Positions 59,931 through 64,000 of a stretch of DNA of 64,000 bases are shown piece after piece. Every line of letters begins with the position of its first letter. The first letter of the stretch is position 1. Where the stretch lies: positions 1,479,001 to 1,543,000 of the forward strand of contig NZ_CP017147.1 of NCBI RefSeq assembly GCF_001741865.1, read 5' to 3'. The stretch is from Bosea vaviloviae (GTDB lineage: Bacteria > Pseudomonadota > Alphaproteobacteria > Rhizobiales > Beijerinckiaceae). Below the pieces are notes generated by a model. It ran no database searches and was not told the DNA's origin. It saw only the letters and a list, made by a program, of their open reading frames with translations. The position numbers and the translations under genes were made by a program.

Positions 59931-61142
59931 ATGGCTTCGATCAAGCTCAACCACGTCGCCAAGCATTTCGGCACCAAGGTCGCGATCTCCGATGTCGACC
60001 TCGACGTCACAGATGGCGAATTCCTCGTCCTGCTCGGCCCTTCCGGCTGCGGCAAGTCGACCTTGTTGCGGATGCTCGCCGGCCTCGAAACCGTCAGCAG
60101 CGGCGAGATCCATCTGGGCGACCGCCGTGTCGACCAATTGCCGCCGAGCGCGCGCGACATGGCCTTCGTGTTCCAGTCCTATGCGCTCTATCCGCATATG
60201 AGCGTGCGCCGGAACATCGCCTTCCCGCTGATCATGCGGCAGTTCAAATGGTGGTTCCATATCCCGCTCATCGGCGGCTGGGCCAAGCGCCGGATCGAGC
60301 GCTCGCCTGAGGTGGCCGACCTCGTCGAGAAGACCGCCAAGACCTTGTCGCTGACGGAGATGCTCGACCGCTACCCGCGCACCTTGTCGGGCGGGCAGCG
60401 CCAGCGCGTCGCGCTCGGCCGCGCCATGGTGCGCAAGCCCGAGGTCTTCCTGATGGACGAGCCGCTCTCGAACCTCGACGCCAAGCTGCGCACGGCGATG
60501 CGCGCCGAGATCACCCGCCTGCACCAACGCGTCGGCGGCACCTTCGTCTATGTCACGCATGATCAGGTCGAGGCCATGACCATGGGGACCCGCATCGCCC
60601 TGATGCGCGATGGCGTGGTGCAGCAATTCGGCACGCCGCGCGATATCTACACCTCGCCCGCCAATACCTATGTCGCGCGCTTCATCGGCACCCCGCCGAT
60701 GAACCTGATCGAGGGCAGCATCGATGCCGGCATGATCAAGCTCGGTGAGGTGAACCTGCCCTTGCCGCATGCGCTGGCGGCGGCCGGTCGCGAGGGCGGG
60801 CGTGCCCCGGTCCTGCTCGGCATCCGGCCCAACGCGCTGACGCTGGCTGCGCCCGGCGGACAGGGCCAGCTCGCCGGGCAGCTCGCCGGCCAGCTCGCCG
60901 GCACAGTCAGCCTCGTCGAGCATGTCGGCGCGGAATCGGTCGTCGCGGTCAAGCTGAGCCATGCGGCGACCGCCCATGACGAGGAGGGCGCGGTGGCGGG
61001 CGAGATCATGATCACCACGCAAGGGTATAGCGAGCTCAAACCCGGCGATCCGGTCTCGGTCGTGCCGGATCTTTCCGAGGCCGTTCTGTTCTCCCGCAGC
61101 ACGGGCGAGCAGCTGCGCGCCGGTCTCGCTCTGGCGGCTTGA
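59931..61142 (+). CDS. ABC transporter ATP-binding protein, MalK/UgpC-type, with Trp-rich insert
   Basis: This is a 403-residue ATPase: Walker A GPSGCGKS (about 36-43), [42 protein letters not shown] and a MalK-type regulatory domain. Between the Q-loop and the signature, at about residues 103-127, there is an insert (QFKWWFHIPLIGGWAKRR) not found in typical MalK proteins. In the regulatory domain a QLAG repeat of three 12-bp units (60867-60902) is present. It is the last importer gene before the dehydrogenase gene. Confidence 0.93.
   Translation: MASIKLNHVAKHFGTKVAISDVDLDVTDGEFLVLLGPSGCGKSTLLRMLAGLETVSSGEIHLGDRRVDQLPPSARDMAFVFQSYALYPHMSVRRNIAFPLIMRQFKWWFHIPLIGGWAKRRIERSPEVADLVEKTAKTLSLTEMLDRYPRTLSGGQRQRVALGRAMVRKPEVFLMDEPLSNLDAKLRTAMRAEITRLHQRVGGTFVYVTHDQVEAMTMGTRIALMRDGVVQQFGTPRDIYTSPANTYVARFIGTPPMNLIEGSIDAGMIKLGEVNLPLPHALAAAGREGGRAPVLLGIRPNALTLAAPGGQGQLAGQLAGQLAGTVSLVEHVGAESVVAVKLSHAATAHDEEGAVAGEIMITTQGYSELKPGDPVSVVPDLSEAVLFSRSTGEQLRAGLALAA
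60867..60902 (+). repeat. Three tandem 12-bp units in the MalK-type gene
   Basis: Three near-identical 12-bp units (60867-60878, 60879-60890, 60891-60902; cagctcgccggN) encode QLAG three times in the regulatory domain. They lie in-frame in a likely surface loop. Confidence 0.8.
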
Positions 61143-61156
61143 AGGAGGCCATCCCG

Positions 61157-62188
61157 ATGAAAGGCGTCATCATTCACGCCCCTCGCGATCTCAGGATCGA
61201 GGATATCGCGGTCGTTGCGCCGCAAGCCGGCCAGGTGCGCATCCGCATCGCTGCCGGCGGCATCTGCGGGTCGGATCTGCATTACTACCAGCATGGCGGC
61301 TTCGGCACGGTGCGGATCAAGCAGCCCATGGCGCTCGGGCACGAGATCGCCGGCGTGATCGAGGAGATCGGCGAGGGCGTCTCGCACCTCGTTCCCGGCA
61401 TGCGCGTCGCGGTCAATCCGAGCCAGCCCTGCAATGCCTGCCGCTATTGCCATGAAGGCATGCGCCATGAATGCCTGAACATGCAGTTCATCGGCAGCGC
61501 GATGCGCTTTCCCCATGCCCAGGGCGGCTTCCGGCAAAGCCTGACCGTCAACGCCTATCAGGCGGTGCCGGTCGGCGATGATGTCAGCATGGGCGAAGCC
61601 GCGATGGCCGAGCCCTTCGCCGTCTGCCTGCATGCCGGCAAGCAGGCAGGATCGCTGCTGGGCAAGCGCGTACTGGTGACGGGCTGCGGACCGATCGGCG
61701 CGCTCTGCGTCGTGGTCGCGCGTCTGGGCGGAGCGGCGCAGATCGTCGCGACCGATGTCGCGGATGCGCCCCTAGTGACGGCCCGGGCTCTCGGCGCCAC
61801 GCAGGCCGTCAACATCGCGGCGCAGCCTGAGGCGCTCGGGGCCTATACCGCCGACAAGGGCAGCTTCGACGTCCTGTTCGAAGCCTCGGGCAATGGCCGC
61901 GCCTTGGCCGGCGCGCTCGATGCCATGCGTCCTGGCGGCGTCATCGTGCAGGTCGGTCTCGGTGGCGACATGACCCTGCCGATGAACCTCATCGTCGCCA
62001 AGGAATTGCGCCTGCACGGCACCTTCCGCTTCGATGCCGAATTCCAGCTTGCCGTCGATCTGATGAGCAATGGCCTCGTCGATCTGAAGCCGCTGGTCAG
62101 CGCCACCTTGCCGTTCGAGCGCGCGGTCGAGGCCTTCGAACTCGCCGCGGACCGCTCGCGCGCGATGAAGGTGCAGCTGGCGTTCTGA
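61157..62188 (+). CDS. Zinc-dependent alcohol dehydrogenase, L-idonate 5-dehydrogenase-like
   Basis: This is a 343-residue medium-chain zinc dehydrogenase: GGICGSDLHYYQHGGFG (catalytic zinc Cys/His region), GHEIAGVIEEIGEGV, structural-zinc Cys cluster CNACRYCHEGMRHEC and a NAD-binding GCGPIG. Best fit is the L-idonate 5-dehydrogenase group. ATG 61157 with GGAGG was chosen over TTG 61139. It closes the sugar importer operon, suggesting a polyol or sugar acid substrate. Confidence 0.9.
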   Translation: MKGVIIHAPRDLRIEDIAVVAPQAGQVRIRIAAGGICGSDLHYYQHGGFGTVRIKQPMALGHEIAGVIEEIGEGVSHLVPGMRVAVNPSQPCNACRYCHEGMRHECLNMQFIGSAMRFPHAQGGFRQSLTVNAYQAVPVGDDVSMGEAAMAEPFAVCLHAGKQAGSLLGKRVLVTGCGPIGALCVVVARLGGAAQIVATDVADAPLVTARALGATQAVNIAAQPEALGAYTADKGSFDVLFEASGNGRALAGALDAMRPGGVIVQVGLGGDMTLPMNLIVAKELRLHGTFRFDAEFQLAVDLMSNGLVDLKPLVSATLPFERAVEAFELAADRSRAMKVQLAF

Positions 62189-62207
62189 GGTCCAACTCCG
62201 GGACGGT

Positions 62208-62241
62208 GCGATCGCTGGCCTTGAGCCGGGCCTGCGATCGC
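62208..62241 (+). terminator. Hairpin after the idonate-dehydrogenase-like gene
   Basis: This is a 13-bp near-perfect inverted repeat (gcgatcgctggcc / ggcctgcgatcgc) with an 8-base loop, 19 bp after the stop codon. It is followed by a pyrimidine-rich gtcgcctttccc. It is a likely 3'-end hairpin that separates the importer operon from the metal ATPase. Confidence 0.55.
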
Positions 62242-62291
62242 GTCGCCTTTCCCAGAGCGAAGAAAATCCCGCATAGCCTGCAAAATAGCCC

Positions 62292-62322
62292 TTGAACCTC
62301 TAGTGACTAGAGCAGTTAAGCT
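62292..62322 (+). promoter_or_regulatory. MerR-type metal-responsive promoter/operator
   Basis: A -35-like TTGAAC (62292-62297) and -10-like TAAGCT (62317-62322) are separated by 19 bp. Within the long spacer is a perfect inverted repeat ctctag-tga-ctagag (62298-62312). A long spacer with a dyad centred between the boxes is the hallmark of promoters remodelled by MerR-family metal regulators (CueR, ZntR, CadR, PbrR). No MerR gene is in the window. The ATPase start is at 62350. Confidence 0.75.
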
Positions 62323-62349
62323 CGTCATCACTGGTCAAGGAGATCTCTG

Positions 62350-64000
62350 ATGACGCTGCCCGCGGAAGCCCTCAAGGGACTGGAATCGCAATCGAAATCC
62401 GTCACCTGGAAGGTCGATGGCATGGATTGCGGCAGCTGCGCCTCGACCATCCGGGCCGCGCTCGAAAAGCTGCCGGGCGTCTCCGACATCAAGATTTCGG
62501 TGACCAAGGAGACGCTGAGCCTGGCCTTGGCGGAGGGAACCACGACTGCGGACGCGATCGAGGCGCGCGTGAAGCGGCTGGGCTTCGGGCCGACATTGCA
62601 GGCCGCCAAGGCAAAGCCGGCAGAGGCCCGCAGCCACGACCATCATGGTCATGATCATGCTGGCCAAGACCATGCCAACCATGAGCATCACGACCATTCG
62701 CATGGCAAGCAAGACCATGCGACAGCAGTGCAGGCCGGGGCCGAGCATGACCACTCGGCCTGCGGCCATGACCATGCTGCGCCGGCTCCCAAGACTGCCG
62801 AACAGCATGCGCACGACCACTCTGCTTGCGGGCATGACCACGACGCTCATGACCACAAGGCTCATGGCCATGCGCCCGTACAAGCTGCCGTGGATGAGTG
62901 TGGTTGCGGCCATGACCATGCTGCGCCGGCTCCCAAGCCTGCCGAACAGCATGCTCATGACCACGCCGCTCACGGCCATGCGCCCGTGCAAGCTGCCGTG
63001 GATGAGTGTGGTTGTGGTCATGACCATGCTGCGCCGGCTCCGAAGGCTGCCGAACAGCATGCGCATGACCATTCCGCTTGCGGGCATGATCACGGACATG
63101 ATCACCACGGCCACGATCACGCGCATGCCCATGCCCATGCCCACTCCTCTGCAAACCGGGCTGCCGAGGTCGTCGCGGCCGATGCGCTGAGCTGGAAAGT
63201 CGCCGGCATGGATTGCGGCAGCTGCGCCGCGACCATCCGGACGGCTCTGGAAAAGATGCCGGGGGTCAGCGATCTCAGGATCTCGATCACCAACGAAACC
63301 TTGTCCTTGCGTCTCGCCGCGGGCAGCGCGGGGGTCGCGGCGATCGATACCCAGCTCAGCCGGCTCGGCTACAAGCCGACGCTGCTCACTGTGCCCTCGA
63401 CCGTGAGCGAGTCCGCTCCGGTTGCGCCGGAGGCGCCGCGCCGCTGGTGGACGACGTCGAAGGGCAGGGTGGCGATCACGGCCGGCCTGCTTCTCGCCGC
63501 AGCCTATGCCGTTGGTCTGGTGTTCCCGCAGGCCTCCTTCGCGGTCTTCGCGCTCGCGACGGTGATCGCCGTCGCGCCGATCGCCAAGCGCGCCGTGATG
63601 GCTGCGCTTGCGGGCGCACCCTTCACCATCGAGATGCTGATGACGATCGCCGCCGCCGGTGCGCTCTTCATCGGGGCGATCGAGGAAGCGGCCGTCGTCG
63701 TCTTCCTCTTCGCCGTCGGCGAGGTGCTCGAAGGCGTTGCCGCCAACAAGGCGCGCTCCGGCATTCGCGCGCTTGCGGCGCTCGTGCCCAAAACGGCTTT
63801 GCTCGATGAGGGTGGGAGCGTGCGCGAAGTCGCCGCCGCCTCGCTGCGGATCGGACAGATCGCGCTGGTGCGGCCGGGCGACCGTGTCCCGGCCGATGGC
63901 AGCGTGGTCGCCGGCTTCTCCAGCGTCGATGAATCGCCGATCACCGGCGAATCCGTGCCCAAGGGCAAGGAGCCGGGCGCTGCGATCTTCGCCGGCTCGA
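62350..64000 (+). CDS. Heavy-metal P1B-type ATPase with two HMA domains and a His-rich linker, 3' end beyond the right edge
   Basis: The frame opens at ATG 62350 (AAGGAGA upstream) and runs past the right edge; about 550 residues are visible. The first HMA domain has GMDCGSC at 24-30 and the second at 286-292. Between them, residues about 96-265 are extremely His-rich (about 48 His, 7 Cys) and built from tandem repeats. After the second HMA domain, transmembrane helices and the actuator-domain TGES (532-535) are visible; the CPx ion motif, phosphorylation site and ATP-binding domain lie beyond the edge. It exports divalent metals such as Zn, Cd, Pb or Co, or Cu; the metal cannot be fixed without the CPx region. 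Confidence 0.92.
   Translation, partial: MTLPAEALKGLESQSKSVTWKVDGMDCGSCASTIRAALEKLPGVSDIKISVTKETLSLALAEGTTTADAIEARVKRLGFGPTLQAAKAKPAEARSHDHHGHDHAGQDHANHEHHDHSHGKQDHATAVQAGAEHDHSACGHDHAAPAPKTAEQHAHDHSACGHDHDAHDHKAHGHAPVQAAVDECGCGHDHAAPAPKPAEQHAHDHAAHGHAPVQAAVDECGCGHDHAAPAPKAAEQHAHDHSACGHDHGHDHHGHDHAHAHAHAHSSANRAAEVVAADALSWKVAGMDCGSCAATIRTALEKMPGVSDLRISITNETLSLRLAAGSAGVAAIDTQLSRLGYKPTLLTVPSTVSESAPVAPEAPRRWWTTSKGRVAITAGLLLAAAYAVGLVFPQASFAVFALATVIAVAPIAKRAVMAALAGAPFTIEMLMTIAAAGALFIGAIEEAAVVVFLFAVGEVLEGVAANKARSGIRALAALVPKTALLDEGGSVREVAAASLRIGQIALVRPGDRVPADGSVVAGFSSVDESPITGESVPKGKEPGAAIFAGS
62761..63150 (+). repeat. Tandem DNA repeat encoding the His-rich linker
   Basis: A segment beginning tgcggccatgaccatgctgc recurs at 62761, 62905 and 63013, with a silent base change in the third copy. 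Units are 144 bp, 108 bp (36 codons) and a terminal partial unit rich in HDH. Each encodes GHDHAAPAPK followed by AEQHAHDH; the first two also carry HGHAPVQAAVDECG. The unit lengths are multiples of three, so the reading frame is kept and copy number could change without breaking the protein. Confidence 0.88.

Noticed and set aside
62761..63150. Repeated segments considered as a CRISPR-like array
   Set aside because: Units are 108-144 bp, in-frame and coding for His-rich protein, with no short-repeat/spacer structure.
1..64000. Search for mobile elements, tRNA genes and prophage remnants
   Set aside because: No transposase, integrase, tRNA-like or phage-like gene was seen; the accessory character rests on catabolic gene content and repeats only.

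Overview
The window is a high-GC bacterial chromosome segment, densely packed with genes. Its character is that of an alphaproteobacterium of the order Hyphomicrobiales (Rhizobiales). Gene content and the style of the dispersed palindromic repeats resemble Bosea-type genomes, but genus is an inference and no rRNA or other taxonomic marker is present. There are no tRNA or rRNA genes, no transposase or integrase, and no CRISPR array. Almost everything is solute import plus small-molecule catabolism: eight ABC import systems (three polyamine/Fe-type 'Pot', two dipeptide/nickel-type 'Dpp', two polar amino-acid-type 'His', one sugar-type 'Mal'), four GntR regulators, one LysR regulator, three enolase-superfamily enzymes, three short-chain dehydrogenases and several hydrolases.

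Layout. (1) 8511 to 1, minus: a compact run dppA-dppB-dppC, creatininase-family hydrolase, potD-potA-potB-potC, RraA-like protein (cut by the left edge), with a divergent GntR gene at 8775. (2) 14285 to 9497, minus: hydantoinase/oxoprolinase A and B subunits and a malate/lactate-type dehydrogenase. (3) 19967 to 14536, minus: nitrilase-family amidase, a second RraA-like protein and a second Pot importer paralogous to the first, followed by a LysR gene (20175-21071) and a flavin reductase/GntR pair (21161-22563). (4) 22820 to 32645, plus: a Dpp importer whose permease and ATPase halves are separated by two amidohydrolases, then a leaderless solute-binding-type protein and a small cupin. (5) 37202 to 32807, minus: a His-type importer, an SDR-fold protein lacking its catalytic residues and a muconate-cycloisomerase-type enzyme. 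(6) 37554 to 41898, plus: a third Pot importer. (7) 43925 to 41947, minus, and 44133 to 49081, plus: an enolase-superfamily dehydratase and SDR divergent from a GntR regulator, a 2-hydroxyacid dehydrogenase and a complete His-type importer. (8) 51085 to 49197, minus: a split transketolase. (9) 51430 to 56535, plus: shikimate-dehydrogenase-like, glycerol-dehydrogenase-like, SDR, enolase-superfamily and VOC proteins and a GntR regulator. (10) 56887 to 62188, plus: a sugar ABC importer with an idonate-type dehydrogenase. (11) 62350 to the right edge: a heavy-metal P1B ATPase behind a MerR-type promoter.

How the genes work together: each block pairs an importer with a few enzymes and usually its own regulator, the usual pattern of a soil or plant-associated scavenger. 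Amide, imide and ring-opening hydrolases dominate the left half. Sugar-acid-type dehydratases, dehydrogenases and transketolase dominate the right half. The two sugar-acid-like blocks are linked by an identical 26-bp promoter/operator element at 44051 and 56557.

Non-coding features of note: palindromic or hairpin elements lie between the binding-protein gene and the first permease gene in four separate importer operons. Several 12-18 bp tandem duplications sit near gene ends, one of which (45903-45936) appears to have changed a C-terminus. The metal ATPase carries a roughly 170-residue histidine-rich, repeat-built linker between two metal-binding domains.
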